Assembly (NCBI GenBank): GCA_024180945.1 | Contig: JAKSGN010000043.1 | Location: forward strand, 1,488,001-1,552,000 | DNA: 64,000 bases | Reading direction: 5' to 3' | From: Macrophomina tecta | Lineage: Eukaryota; Ascomycota; Dothideomycetes; Botryosphaeriales; Botryosphaeriaceae | Translations under genes and position numbers: made by a program | Shown here: piece after piece, positions 10,544-22,342 of the stretch | Numbering within the stretch: position 1 is the first letter of the stretch | Layout: every line of letters starts with the position of its first letter | The notes under the pieces: model-generated | The model's database searches: none | Seen by the model: the letters and a program-made list of their open reading frames with translations, nothing else | What the model was told of the DNA's origin: nothing

Positions 10544-11806
10544 TTATGCTTTCTCTAAGCCGGCAGCTTGGAGGATAGCCCATCTGAGACCATTGATCCC
10601 AAGCTTATCGAAGTTCTCCAGAGCGGCTCCACGGACAGCTTTCATGGAGCTTACCGCCAAAATATCTCCAAGGGCCGGCAGCCCCCTGCCATTCTTCTCT
10701 CTTTCCAGCAATTGTGCCCTCAGCGTAGCTTGTGCTTCCTCCAACTTCGCCAGGCCGTTTTTCAATTTCTCCCTCGAGTTCGTCCTCAGCTTCCTCAACA
10801 CCAGCTTATCCGCCTTGCTTAACACCACCTGGTGTGGCACGCCATTTGCTTCCAAGAGATCCAGCAGCTGCCGATCCGTCCCCTTCATGCCATGCTCGGC
10901 ATCTATTAGCACAAATGCCCTCCGCAACTGCTTCCTCCTCGTCAAATATTTCACAATCTCCTCTCCCCACTCGACCCTACTCGCATGTCCATGTCCCGGC
11001 ATATCGACCACAGCAACGCCCTTTCCTGGCCCGATCCATCTCTCCCTGTCCGTGCCCTTTATTACCTTCCCATGCATATCAGTCTGGGGCGCCTTGACAC
11101 CGCCATCCACGCCCTCGCCCACCAAGAAGACATTCATCGTCCGCGTTTTGCCCGCGCGATTCGACACCTTCGCCGTGCCGACATCGCCGCTATCGCCCGA
11201 CCCGCGACTGCGGCGGCCAAACAGCGCATTCAGCAAGCTGCTCTTGCCGACATTGCTGCGGCCGAGGAAGGCCACCTCCGCCACGGGGCTGTCTTGTGGA
11301 AACTGGTGGAACGACGCGCACGTGAAGACGTAGCGCGGGCTGCCCTTGACGAAGAAGGCGCGCGCGCGCTCCAGCTCCGCGTCCGACGGCGGCAGCGTCG
11401 TGATGTACCGGTGCGGCTCGTGCGGGCGCGGGAATGCGGCGTTCAGGGCGTCGAGCGGCGGCGGCGGGGCGAAGCTCGAGGCCTCGCGGCGCGCGTCCTC
11501 GCGCTGCTGCAGGCAGCGGTCGATCTCGGCGCGTCGCTCCAGCTGCTCGGCGGCGAGCTCGTCGGGCGGCAGCAGGTCGGCTGGCGGCGAGGACGGCAGG
11601 TGCGCGCGGATGGGCTGCGGCTTGCTCGCGCGGCTGAGGTGTCGTTGGATGAGCAGGTGGTTGACCGGCTCTGTCTCGAAGTGGCGGGCTGGGATACGCG
11701 GCGTCGCGAGGCGGATGCTACTGCGCGGGTACGGGGCGGGGCCAGTCGAGAGCAGGCGCCGCGAGCAGCGCAGGCAGGTGATGGGCGTGGCTGCCCATTG
11801 TGGCAT
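10544..11806 (-). CDS. MRX8: Mitochondrial EngB/YihA-type GTPase (Mrx8-like)
   Basis: A single-exon gene of 420 aa. Residues 1-60 are Arg/Ser-rich, lack acidic residues at the start and look like a mitochondrial presequence. The GTPase core has G1 GRSNVGKSS (182-190), a conserved Thr after the RAGKTRT stretch (G2 region), G3 DMPGHG (268-273) and G4 SKAD (330-333). This is the TrmE-Era-EngA-like EngB family, which assists large-subunit assembly in bacteria. The yeast counterpart Mrx8 is linked to mitochondrial translation. Compared with bacterial EngB (about 200 aa) it carries a long N-terminal extension and an insert (about 200-260) between G1 and G3. It is divergent from FMC1 with only 226 bp between the two start codons, which suggests shared regulation. 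Confidence 0.9.
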   Translation of the reverse strand: MPQWAATPITCLRCSRRLLSTGPAPYPRSSIRLATPRIPARHFETEPVNHLLIQRHLSRASKPQPIRAHLPSSPPADLLPPDELAAEQLERRAEIDRCLQQREDARREASSFAPPPPLDALNAAFPRPHEPHRYITTLPPSDAELERARAFFVKGSPRYVFTCASFHQFPQDSPVAEVAFLGRSNVGKSSLLNALFGRRSRGSGDSGDVGTAKVSNRAGKTRTMNVFLVGEGVDGGVKAPQTDMHGKVIKGTDRERWIGPGKGVAVVDMPGHGHASRVEWGEEIVKYLTRRKQLRRAFVLIDAEHGMKGTDRQLLDLLEANGVPHQVVLSKADKLVLRKLRTNSREKLKNGLAKLEEAQATLRAQLLEREKNGRGLPALGDILAVSSMKAVRGAALENFDKLGINGLRWAILQAAGLEKA

Positions 11807-12032
11807 TGTTGGAGGTGTAGAGGGAGATTTGTCGTGTTGAGATCTTTTTTTTTTTTTTTTTCACGGCATGGTGGTTGATGGTGGTGGTTCGGAGGAGAAG
11901 CCTTCGCCGCCGCAGCACAGCTCTCTCTCTTCCTCCAAATCGTCTCAGCGTCATTTTTAAACATTTTTCTACCTGCGCGCGACATTCCTCAGCCACCACT
12001 CACGGGGACAATTGACGATCCGCTCGATCGAC
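11807..12032. promoter_or_regulatory. Bidirectional promoter of MRX8 and FMC1
   Basis: A 226-bp interval separates the two divergent start codons. It contains a homopolymeric T run at about 11847-11862 (a poly(dA:dT) tract, which excludes nucleosomes) and CT-rich sequence toward FMC1. No TATA box is seen on either side, as is usual for constitutive mitochondrial-biogenesis genes. Confidence 0.55.
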
Positions 12033-12410
12033 ATGTCTGCATCAGCATCATCACAGATCCGCTCCCTCTACCGGCGCCTCCTGCGCGAGCTGCCGGCACG
12101 CTCGCCCAAGCACGCACCCTCGACTCGCTCCTCGCAGCCCGTGCTGTCCAACCAGTCGCCGCTGCAAAAACACATCCGCACGCAGCTCTCGACGCCATCC
12201 GCCGACCACACGACGCGCGCCCCGACGCTCGAAGAGACGGAGCAGTTCGTGCAGTACGTTAGAGCGCAGCGCATGTACATCACCCTGCTGGAGCGCTACA
12301 ACCCGGGCATGAATATGGACGAGGAGGAGCGCGTAAGGCTGACGGCCAGGCGGGTGGGCATGGACCTCCCTATCGAGGCGGATGTGGGTGGGAAAGGGGG
12401 CAACAATTGA
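12033..12410 (+). CDS. FMC1: ATP synthase assembly factor FMC1, LYR-motif protein
   Basis: This 125-aa single-exon protein carries an N-terminal LYR-type motif (QIRSLYRRLLRELP), typical of the Complex1_LYR superfamily. A helix around residues 70-95 (ETEQFVQYVRAQRMYITLLERYNPG) is typical of Fmc1. In yeast Fmc1 supports folding of Atp12 and so assembly of the F1 sector of mitochondrial ATP synthase. I start at 12033 (MSASASSQIRSLYR) because Fmc1 proteins begin a few residues before the LYR motif. An upstream in-frame ATG at 12012 would add seven residues. Confidence 0.85.
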   Translation: MSASASSQIRSLYRRLLRELPARSPKHAPSTRSSQPVLSNQSPLQKHIRTQLSTPSADHTTRAPTLEETEQFVQYVRAQRMYITLLERYNPGMNMDEEERVRLTARRVGMDLPIEADVGGKGGNN

Positions 12411-15400
12411 GCTAAGCTGGCGGAAACGGGCTGCGGGCTCTGGGTGTGGTGGACGGAGGGCAAGACGTCAACGGTGGAGACGCTACATGATGTGGGATCG
12501 CCATGTCGGAGGAGGCGATCCGGTTGTCGTTGTCTTGTGGCGCTTGAAACGTCAGCGCCGGCGGGGCCATGATAGAGAGCGGGTTATAAGCGATAGTTGG
12601 GATCCAGCGGGACCGTTGACGTCAGTCTTGCACCTGGAGGAAGTCCTGAAAGTTCCAAGCTGGAGAGTTTTGCACCATGGCAACGAAGGGCTGGAACTGG
12701 ATTGTGCCGCAGCGCTTCGGAGATACTGAGATATTGTGCAGTGTCGGTCTAACGGACATTCGCTGCACCACCTATAGCCGACCAGAGGGCTGTCTCTGAC
12801 ACTGGAAGCCAACAGGTTGCCTTGCAAAATCATCTCTACCTGTGGATCATGACATGATAACTTGTTCATATTAACACTGGCGAGAGCATGCTGTGTAGAT
12901 ACAATGACTTGTCTAGTTTCGTTTTTCTTCCACAGGTTTATAAACAGCATCTCCATAGGCAGGATCGAAGCTTCAACAGGCAAAGTATCACAATAGGAGC
13001 TCGCAGCCATTATGGAGATAGCCCTGCACATCAACGGCCTCACTTATTCTTCCTCAACGCTCTACGCAAGGCAAAGCCGTCAACGAAAAATTCATACGTC
13101 AATCATCAATCCTAGTCGGAATAGTACCTAAAGCAACATCAATGTTAGCGCTGCGCTCAAACATGGAATCAGTTGCAGAGACGATTAGGAGGTGATGTCA
13201 GTCCAAAGCCTTTGTCAGAAGGCATTCTCATCAATGCATAAGCTATGTCGACCGTCGTGAGATGTAAAAAGGATCATCATATGAAAAAAAGGGAAAACAT
13301 AGGGGAGGAGACTAAGGATGTAAACTCACGTGAGTTGAGCCAGCCGAATTTTGAGTTCGCTCCGCGGGGGAAGGTTATAGCAGCAGAGTGTTCTGTTCGG
13401 TATCAGTATCAGTGTATCTATCCGATGACTGAGATAAGAAGCAACTGCACAAGATCAGACAAGACGGTCTCGTCTTCGCAGCCGGTCAAGGCACGCTTGG
13501 ACATATGCTTGTCAATTTGTAATGTCGTTTCATCATGAAAGGGAGCGTAAACAAGGAACGAGCTAAGGAAGCTTACCTCGAAGCCGACAACTTCTATCCG
13601 AGCTGCTTAAACGCTGTACCCAAGACGAGTGTGAATTCTCGAATTATTTGCGACTAGAATTAACGTTAGTCATGGCCCCGACATTTCCTCGATAATGTGC
13701 AGTGTGAGAGCAGATCAGTGAAGCATGAATGGTATTTGAAAAGTTTGTGTCTGCATGGGAAACCCCAATAAGACTCGTCATCTAGGTGTTCATCATGGAA
13801 GCGCAAGCGTGCGAAGAAAATTTTTCACTTACCCACTGAAAACTGGCTGCATCCTCTTAGCTTGCAATACGTGGTCATGAATAACGCCCGCATTGCAATA
13901 GCATCCCAGTCATTTCATTCTCTGGAATTCGTCTCAGTATGGTGTTTTGACAAGTGCTCAGATCCATGCGGAAGATCCGTTGAATCAGTGGGCGAGGTTT
14001 TCTAGGCCTGCCGCAATGTGGCATATCCGTCATGCTTGTCGGAGCCCAGTGCCATTCATCATGCAAGTTGAGAGAACGTGTAGGATTTTTGGAGGCTGTA
14101 CCGGCTGGATGGATGTAGTCTAGAAACATCTGCAGGATGTCAGTCTAAGCTTCCGAACGAGTCTGACAGAGTAATTGTGATGAGAGCGGGGTCAGAAAAC
14201 AGCCTATTTGTATCTTCAGCGGCCAGAGGCCTCTGCCGGTAATTTCCAGCGTATGTAAAGTATACGATGATCATCTTGTGCGCGTCAGGAAGGGAATGAG
14301 AGAGGAATACGTACGAAATGTGCATGGGAGGCGTCCAGCAGTATGCGGCTAAGCAACGAAGAAGAATACTGTCAGCGAATTAGCTGCAGCTCGAAAAATT
14401 TCACAAGACCAATACGCTGAATGTGAAATTTCTCAGACTGACGTGCAAGCAAGTTACGAGTTTCATTTCTCGTTAGAGATCAAAGACTCTAGTTTGTATG
14501 CGGTTTGCCATTCATCAGAGAAACAGGGAGGAGAGGAGGGTGCTGCTTACCAGGTGGTCAAGGAGAGAAGGATTTGCGCGTCATGCATCGATTGCAGCGT
14601 CAGAGTCTGCACTGGCGGACATGATAGCGCGTGGTTGGACGCGTTGTTGAGATGAGAAGGAAAATTTCCGCGCGCGATGAAGATTTGAAGGGCAGCCGGT
14701 TCTCCGTTCGCTTACCGGGCCGGGGAATCGACAGCTGCCGGCTTCCTCACGTGACAAGCTTGGCGGAAAGCACGAACAGACCGGGCGGTGATTGTTAGAC
14801 TCAACACCATGATGTTCGCGGGTCACCTTATCACAGCGTTTCCGTTGAAGAGCTGTGCCTCAATGCCCCGTGACATTCGCGGATACATTTCCGCCAGCCC
14901 ACGATCTACCACGGCCCGGCGCGTCCGGACGAATGCTGACTCGAATAGACGACACGCGATTCGATGGTGCTCTGCATGCCGCGGCCGGAAAGTCTTGTCG
15001 TTCGTGTCTCAGGTCAGCGGGAGAGAGGGTCGGCAGGCGTCGCGAGAACTGAACCCGTCGCCGTTGGTGGTAGCTATCTTTACCCCGAGCGCAAGCCTGC
15101 ACGGCTATCTCTTTTTCCGAGGTTCATCCATCATGAAGGGCGGCCACGGCAATTTTCCACCTCTCGTGAAGCTTGGCTGCACGCGCTGCGAAGACGTGCA
15201 GACCGAGTTCCTGCGCAGCCCGAAGGTGATGCGGGAGAAGTCGGGCCGCGCGGGGCAGCAGCAATCTCCAAAGCAGCCCCGCCCCCAGCGCAGCGCGCCC
15301 CTCATCCCCTCGATCCGTGGGTAGGCGCGCTCAAGCGTCATACCTGTCTATGGAAGATTCGCGCGAGCAGCTGCCCTTTAAAGTCCGTTGGGCCTGCCTG

Positions 15401-15728
15401 CCTGCATCTGCGATTGCAATCGTCTCTTCGTCCTGATCTGCCTGGGTAGTGACGAAGCCGTTCGCGGAACTGACATCAATTGAGGATCCCGTGGGCCACA
15501 CTATGCCGAGGGCTGCTAGCCATCCAACCACAAGCCCCCAGCACTAGACCGTGCTCTCTCCGCGTGCCCGACCCCCAGCTGTACCCACTCAATTACTTCA
15601 TAAGCTTGAGCTGCTGCTCTTTGCAATTACTTCAGAGCCTGCCTCCCACAGTGTGCGACCGGCCCCCAAACATCCTTTCTCTGATACCCAACCCTCTCCG
15701 CTTCCTCTCCGCACAACATTCATCCATT
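12411..15728. other. 3.3-kb intergenic region, no recognisable gene
   Basis: Open frames here are short, overlap on both strands and show no known motif; most in-frame starts are not ATG. Some sequence between 13100 and 14400 is AT-richer than its surroundings. The right end should contain the FBP1 promoter; CT-rich sequence precedes its ATG at 15640-15725. I found no tRNA A/B-box pair. Confidence 0.5.
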
Positions 15729-16943
15729 ATGGCCACCCAGGCGACCAACGGCGAAGCCGGCCCCGTCGGCCAGGAGAAGATCAACACCGACATCATTACC
15801 CTGACAAGATTCCTCACTGAGGAGCAAGTCAAGGTCAAGGAGGCAACCGGTGACTTCACGTAAGAGCGCGCCCGCACTGCTCACATGCGCGACAAATACT
15901 GACGGCTTCAGTCTGCTGTGCCACGCCCTGCAATTTGCTTTCAAGAGTATCTCGTACTACATTCGCCGTGCGTCCCTGATCAACGTAAGTCAAGGGGGGT
16001 TGCGCGCCGCTGGGTAAGGAACAGCACTAACCGCGACCAGCTTTCCGGTTTGGCGGGATCCTCGAACACAACCGGCGATGACCAGAAGAAGCTTGACGTC
16101 ATCGGAAACGACATCTTCATTGCTGCCATGAGGAGCAGCGGCAAGGTCCGGATATTGGTGTCTGAGGAAGAAGAGGAGGCCATCTCGTTCGACGAGCATC
16201 CGAACGCACGGTACGCTGTCGCATGTGATCCCATTGACGGATCCTCTAACTTGGACGCTGGCGTGTCGGTCGGAACAATTTTCGGCGTCTTCAAGCTTCC
16301 CGAGGGTGCAAAGGGAACGAAGGAGGATATGTTGCTCGAGGGCACAGAGATGGTCGCCAGTGGTTTCACCATGTACGGCGCGTCGGCGCAGCTCGTCATG
16401 ACCATGAAGGGCGGCGGCGTCAACGGCTTCACCCTGGATCAGTCTCTGGGCGAGTTCATCCTGACTCACCCCGACATGAAGATCCCGAGGACGCGCTCCA
16501 TCTACTCGGTGAACGAGGGCAACAGCCTGTACTGGGAGGAGCCGGTCAAGGAGTATATCAACAGCCTCAAGTATCCTGGCGAGAATGGCAAGCCGTACAG
16601 CGCAAGATACATCGGCTCCATGGTTGCGGATGCATATCGAACCCTGCTGTATGGAGGCATTTTCGCATATCCAGCCGACAAGAAGAGCCCCAAGGGTAAG
16701 CTGAGGATACTGTACGAGTGCGGCCCAATGGCCATGGTGTTCGAAAACGGTAAGTCCAGCATTGCCCGATTGCGTATGGCAGACCACTGACAAGGAGCAG
16801 CGGGCGGTCAGGCGGTGAACAGCAAGATGGAGCGCATGCTGAAGGTGGTCCCGACGCACATCCACGACCGGTCAGGCATCTTCCTCGGCAGCTACGACGA
16901 GGTGCAGAAGGTGATCGATATCCATGCGAAGCACGCGAAATAG
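15729..16943 (+). CDS. FBP1: Fructose-1,6-bisphosphatase
   Basis: This is the cytosolic gluconeogenic enzyme that hydrolyses fructose 1,6-bisphosphate to fructose 6-phosphate. Four exons (15729-15859, 15912-15984, 16041-16749, 16801-16943) give 351 aa, the usual length; the introns are 52, 56 and 51 nt. Visible motifs are the N-terminal TDIITLTRFL segment, the dynamic loop and GNDIF, the acidic SEEEEE metal-site stretch, the signature DPIDGSSNLD, and the substrate-site segments RYIGSMVADAYRTLLYGG and GKLRILYECGPMA. The C-terminus ends in HAKHAK. The gene stands alone. Glucose repression is known for fungal FBP1 but I did not identify the operator sites here. Confidence 0.97.
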
Positions 16944-17995
16944 GGTATCACTGCGGGGATGCCGGATGTATATAATTAGTGCAGCACAGTCTTGGAGCAA
17001 AGCTTGACGCTTCTATGAACAGCAATCTTCACCTGCAATTTTTAAGCTCATGCCCGCCTATCCGCGCTGTCCCCAGCTAGCGTCCCCACTGCCTCTCCAC
17101 CATTCCCCAGCGGCACGCAGCGCTCGCCGCGACAGAGCGACAGGGCTCGGAGGCTGGTTGGCCGTTTGACTGGCCGCCTATTTTTAGTAATCACGTTTAG
17201 CGCCAGCAGTCCAGCGCAGCTGTGCAGCTCTCCTGCGCGCCCGCTGCCAGAGAAGAGAGTACACGTTGAGCCGCAGCGTGGGCAGCGGGCGCGCCGCAGT
17301 ACATATATTCGCATGCTTTTGCTGCTCAGCCGCCATGTCGGTGCTGCTCCTGTGTAGTCTTGCTGCGGCTCTTCTGCGAGCGCAGCAGCCCCCAAAAGCT
17401 TGACCGTCGCACCGAGGAGGGTCTGAAGTTAAGCGCCCGACCTTGTCCACCCTCCCGCGCCGCCTGCAGACGCCTGCGACGCTGCACCCTCATTCGCCCG
17501 CTCCCCTGCCTCGCGTCGTCGCTCATGCACGGTCAATCGCTTGCTTGGCTTCTTCGGTGCTAGGCCTCGGCGACCACCTTGCGGATGCCGCCATGCGCAT
17601 CGCTCGTCCGTCCGGGCGCCCTCCTCTGCTCAGCGCTTTTCTCGGCGGCCTGGGCGAATGAACGACCGGCCGTCGTGCTGGAAAAATCACGTTAGGACAC
17701 GATCTTCAAGCCTTCTCTGCCACTCCACGCCGCTATGGCCCGGGTTTCCTTCTCTGGCCCGCGCGTGGGCTGACTCGGCTTCGTCGCATGGTCTCGCGCC
17801 CTGCTCCTCCAGCGCCGTTCTCTCGTTCTCTTCCATCCATTCGTCGCAGCCTCGCCGTAGCCGCTGGGTCCCCCTACTTCTGAGACACCGAGCTTCCCTC
17901 GCAGCTCCGCTCTGCGCGACCAACGTCCCCAGGCACGTCACGCCCGAGCTAATGCACGCTGCTGGCTATCAAGAGCAAGGCTCCGTCGCGCCATC
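16944..17995. other. Intergenic, long leader of the next gene
   Basis: There is no coding signal. The interval holds the FBP1 3' UTR and a C/T-rich leader (about 17400-17990) of the proline-rich gene. Confidence 0.5.
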
Positions 17996-20900
17996 ATGGC
18001 TTCGTATGCCAATGTCCCTCCTCCTCCTGGGCCCCCGCCACCGCCGGTAGCAGGCGTGCCCGCTGCTTCTGCGACACCTCAGGCACCGCCGCCAGTGTCC
18101 AGCCCTCACAGGCGCATGGTCGTACAACCTCCAGCAATAACGACGTCCTTGCACCATAACAATAACAACGCCGGCACGCCTTACCTGCAGACGCCCGCTT
18201 CTGCCGTGTCGCCGCCATCCGCTCTGCCCTTTTCTCCATATGCTGCTTCCTCAAACCCTCCATCACAGCCGTCAACTGCCCCTACGAGTGCCTCTAGAGT
18301 TTCCAGCCCAATGGCCTTTCGCGGCCCCTCGTCGGCCGTCGTGGCCTCTTACAACCCGCAGGAATGGGGGAGGCATGGTGCGCAGGTTACCGGGCAGTTC
18401 ATGCCGCATGCTGGCTCCTCGCCCAGCGGCGCATTGAGGGGAAACACCAGAGAGGCGACTGGCATGGAGGGTAATTGCTTTCATCTGTTTCCTGGTGACC
18501 TGAACGCCTTTTCCCTCATTTCCGAAAGAGCCATCTTTTATCTATCGAGCCTCTGCTTGTTGTCATACCTTTCCTTACTGTTGCGACGCTTCCAGTCTTG
18601 TGAAAAGATATTTACTGAAATTTGTCTTTCCAGCAAACATGCCCTCGCCGCCGCCGCCTTATTCTCCAAACCCCGGTCAGCAAAGTATGTCTGCTGCCAT
18701 GGGAGGTTCCCCATCGCTCTCTGGCGGCGCATTTGCGACACCGCAGAATACATCCTCGCCACGTATCGGGCTCCTCAGCCAGAGCCCGTCCGGACCCACG
18801 TCGTCGCCTTCAGGTGCACCATCTTTCCCCCCACCGCCACCACCAAGTGGACGTGACCGTTCAAGTTCCCGTAGTAGGGATAAGCGCTCAGTTTTCGGGC
18901 TATCTTCCCTGACAGGAAGGAGCAGGGGGGGCGCAAGTAGCTCTGAGCAGTCGCGCAGTGCAATCGATTCACTACGGCTTCAGACCACTGAAGCGCTAGC
19001 AAGGACGCCAGGGCCAGTACAAACACATACGCCGATGCCAATTGCAGGCCCAAGTCAACCGTGAGTCGGGAATCTCGTAAATCGTCATGCTATTCCATTA
19101 ACCTTAAACCTAGTGCGACCCCACAGCGTCAAGCGCAGTGGACCCCTGAGATCGCCCCGCGACCCCCGGCTTCAAGGCGCGCGGCTTCGACCGGTGGTAT
19201 CGGTATGGCACTCCGGGATGATGGCTCCAGTACACCCTCGCGAACTGCTGCTTGGGAACCGGGTATGCCGTTGCCGCCACCTCCGCCAGGCCCTCCTCCC
19301 AGCAGCTCTCGCTCGCAAAGCATGAATAGGACATCTGAGCTCTCCTCGCGAGCGACTTCAGCTCATCTTGCAGCCCCCGCACCCAGGAGAGCAGCGATAG
19401 GGAATACGCTCGGCCCGATCCCACCGACACCGGCTGATTGGCGTGAGGAGGATGCACGAAATCGGTCGAAGTCTCCGTGGGGAAGGGCTCTACGTCTCAC
19501 GACACCTAATCCGCACGATGCAGGGGAATCCAGTGACGCCGCAAACGCCCCAGGACCATCGGAACCACAGACAGCATACCCGTCCACATCTGCTTCTAGC
19601 GTGGGTCTTTCCCGTACTCCTGCAAGACGCGACGTGAGTGCAAGAGGCATTAGGGAAAGGCGCAGTGAAAGCCGTGCTGCCAGAGAAAAACTCGCCGAGA
19701 CACAGAGCGCTATCGAACCGAGCAACAATCCGTGGGCACGAGATATGGAGGCCGCCCAGAGACCAACCAATCTTATCCTTGCAGCTGACGAGGGTGCAAT
19801 TAGCCAGAGACGCAAGAACACTCCGCGTAGCGGCAAAGGTTTCTCATCCCCAACAAGTGGACTTTCGAGTGCCAGGTCAAACAAATCTTACGGCGATCTG
19901 CAAGGGGAGTCCTCCCATTCCACACCCCGTCAGATAGTCATGTCTCCCGAGTCCTTCGCCCCTACGCCCCCCTTCAGCCCGGCTGCAGATGGATACGGCG
20001 ACCAGAGAGCTCATTTCAAGCCGTCACCAAGTTCTCAAGCCAAGACCTTGCCGACGCCACCGCCGCATTCAGCTGGGTTGTCGTCGAGCATATCTACTAC
20101 CTCCTCGGGCAAGGAGCGGCCGATCTCGCACATCTTGCATACACCTCTTGACAATGTCCCGATGGTGGTGCCTTTGCATCCATCGCGGCCATCATCCTCT
20201 TCAAGTGCAGCCGCCGGCAAAGCCAGATTGCCTACGGATCAAGAAGTTTTCGCGCAGTCTGCTATTGAACGCCACCGCGAATTCGTTGAGCGTGAAAGCG
20301 CAGCTATGACAGATCAGGAGCGACTTGAGCTCTTTGCTGATTTCATCGTCAATGAGTCTCGTTTGCGCCGTGATCGATACTCAGCGGCTTTCGAGGCAAT
20401 GGCCAGTGATATTCTAGACCTCACAAGGGACATGTGGCGGAGCTACACTACCAATTCAACAGGCCGACGTTCAACGACCCCCAACAAGATGGTGGAACCT
20501 ATTTCTCCACCCCAGCATGAGCGAAAGGATTCGATATCGTCTGTCGAGAGCAGCCTTGCAAACGCCAGTCCTGTTGTCTCCTCGGCTAACTACAGCCCTA
20601 GAGTCGCTTCGGAATCGCCGCTCAGCAGTGCGTCTAGTCATGGCCCTCCCGGACGCGCACGCGGTGACAGTACCTCCTGGCAACCCTGCCTATCACCTAT
20701 CCCTAGCATGGCTATGAGCACCGTCCCTGACGAAGAAGACTCGCGAGGCCGCTCGGCCAGTCGGTGGTGGGAAGGTAGTGCGAATGGCTCTCAAGGCCGT
20801 GGTAAGAAGATTGAGCGATCGAAGCGAGAGTCCAAGTACATGGGTGTTCAGCTCACTGAGGCACAAGAGTGGGAGAGCGATAACCGTTCAGGCGGTGGTA

Positions 20901-22342
20901 CTCCTGGTCCTAGCGACACCACGCCCGTCGGGATCTACGGACCGAACGAATATCCGCCAGAAAAGGTGGGATGGCATGACCAGGACACGGGATCGCAGAT
21001 TCCTCCACCACCACCACTCGGTTATTGGACCCACTCCGCACCCGCCACGCCGGATCCCTACAAGCTAGACGTTTCGAGGCTGGTTACCCTGCCGCCACCA
21101 TATCCTAGGCATCACCCGGCTGTGAATAACAACCACCCAGACCTGGGGTCCATCAGAGCAAACTTGCGCGCGTTGCAAGATCCTGCAGACGCAGACGCCA
21201 TCAAGGAAAGCTATCGAACCCGAAGTGATGCCTTGAGGGAAAAGGGCATGAAAGGAGAACAAAGCCGCCGGGCTGAGCTGAGGGCTGAGATCCAGGAGCA
21301 GATCGTGAAGGGCGAAATATCCTTTGGTGAGGCCGCCAAGGCGGAAGCCGACTTCGACGCTACCGAAGCACAAATCACGCAAAGAAGGATTCAGCAAGAC
21401 TTCGACATGTTCCAGAAGGATGTGATGACTCCTTTGCACGCACTGCTCTCGGAACGGATTCGCAAAGCCACGGCCTTGGTGGAACAACTAAAGAGCGGTC
21501 TGCTGAACGAAGCTCAGGCGTCAAGTCCGAACCAGACGCAAGAAGAGGGTGATGAGCAACCAGAGCTGCTCGAGAAGCTAACACTCCTCAAGTGGATCTT
21601 CGAGGCTCGAGAGCAGCTGCACAAAGAGCTATTCGAACTGGAGGCTCAGCGAAACAACCTGTACAAGACACTCGTCATCACACCGTACATGGCGGTCAAG
21701 AATCACGAGAAGGTTCGTGAGGCCGAGACCTTCTTTGCAAAAGATGCGCAAGAGCGGAAGGTCGCACACGAAAAACAGTCGCTCAAGCGTTTTGAGGAGT
21801 TCCACGGGATCGTGGAGGAGAATGTCACCCGCGGTGTGGAAGATCAGCTGTCTGCATTCTGGGACATCGGACCGGGTCTGTTGGACATAGTGCAAAAGGT
21901 CCCTGAAAACCTGACCGACGACTTCCAAATCTTGATTCCGCCAATGGAGTTTGAGGAGAACCCGAGCTACCATGAGCATCCGCTTCAATATCTTTTCACC
22001 CTACTTTTGCACGCTCAGAAGTCGGCATACCAATTTATTGAGAGCCAAACAAACCTGCTCTGCCTGCTCCATGAAGTCAAGACGGGGGTCATGACGGCCA
22101 ACACCAAACTCCTAGGCACACAGCGCGTGCTTGAAGGCGAAGATCGACAGGCTGTCGACGAGGAGATGAGTATGATCAGTGGTGATGAGGAGCAGCGTTT
22201 GACACTGGACCTGAAGGAGAAGGTGACGCTGGTGGAGGAGCAGTGGAGAGAGGCACTTGGCAAAGGCATAGAAGATTGTATGGACCGGGTGCAGGTGTTC
22301 TTGCTCGAGCGAGGGGGCTGGGACGAGAGTTTGCAGGAGTAA
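17996..22342 (+). CDS. Large proline/serine-rich protein with conserved C-terminal coiled-coil region
   Basis: Three exons (17996-18470, 18634-19061, 19127-22342) encode 1372 aa. Intron 1 is 163 nt, long for this window; intron 2 is 65 nt. Residues 1-680 are low-complexity: proline runs (PPPPGPPPPPVAG, FPPPPPPSG), many SP/TP sites and RS dipeptides. From about residue 710 a charged helical segment appears (AIERHREFVERESAAMTDQERLELF by key residues: repeated E/R). The last 450 residues are largely helical with heptad-like Leu and Glu (EAREQLHKELFELEAQRN, EKQSLKRFEEFHGIVEE), ending in ERGGWDESLQE. Proline clusters suggest SH3, WW or profilin binding and a cytoskeletal scaffold role; this is inference. 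I recall similar unnamed proteins in other Pezizomycotina but no characterised member. Confidence 0.85.

Noticed and set aside
10985..11878. A 297-codon plus-strand frame over MRX8
   Set aside because: Antisense shadow of a GC-rich gene; the product is Arg/Ala-rich and not protein-like.
12552..13043. A 163-codon minus-strand frame after FMC1
   Set aside because: Composition is not protein-like and no conserved segment is visible.
15990..16865. A 291-codon frame antisense to FBP1
   Set aside because: It covers FBP1 exons and introns alike and has no motif.
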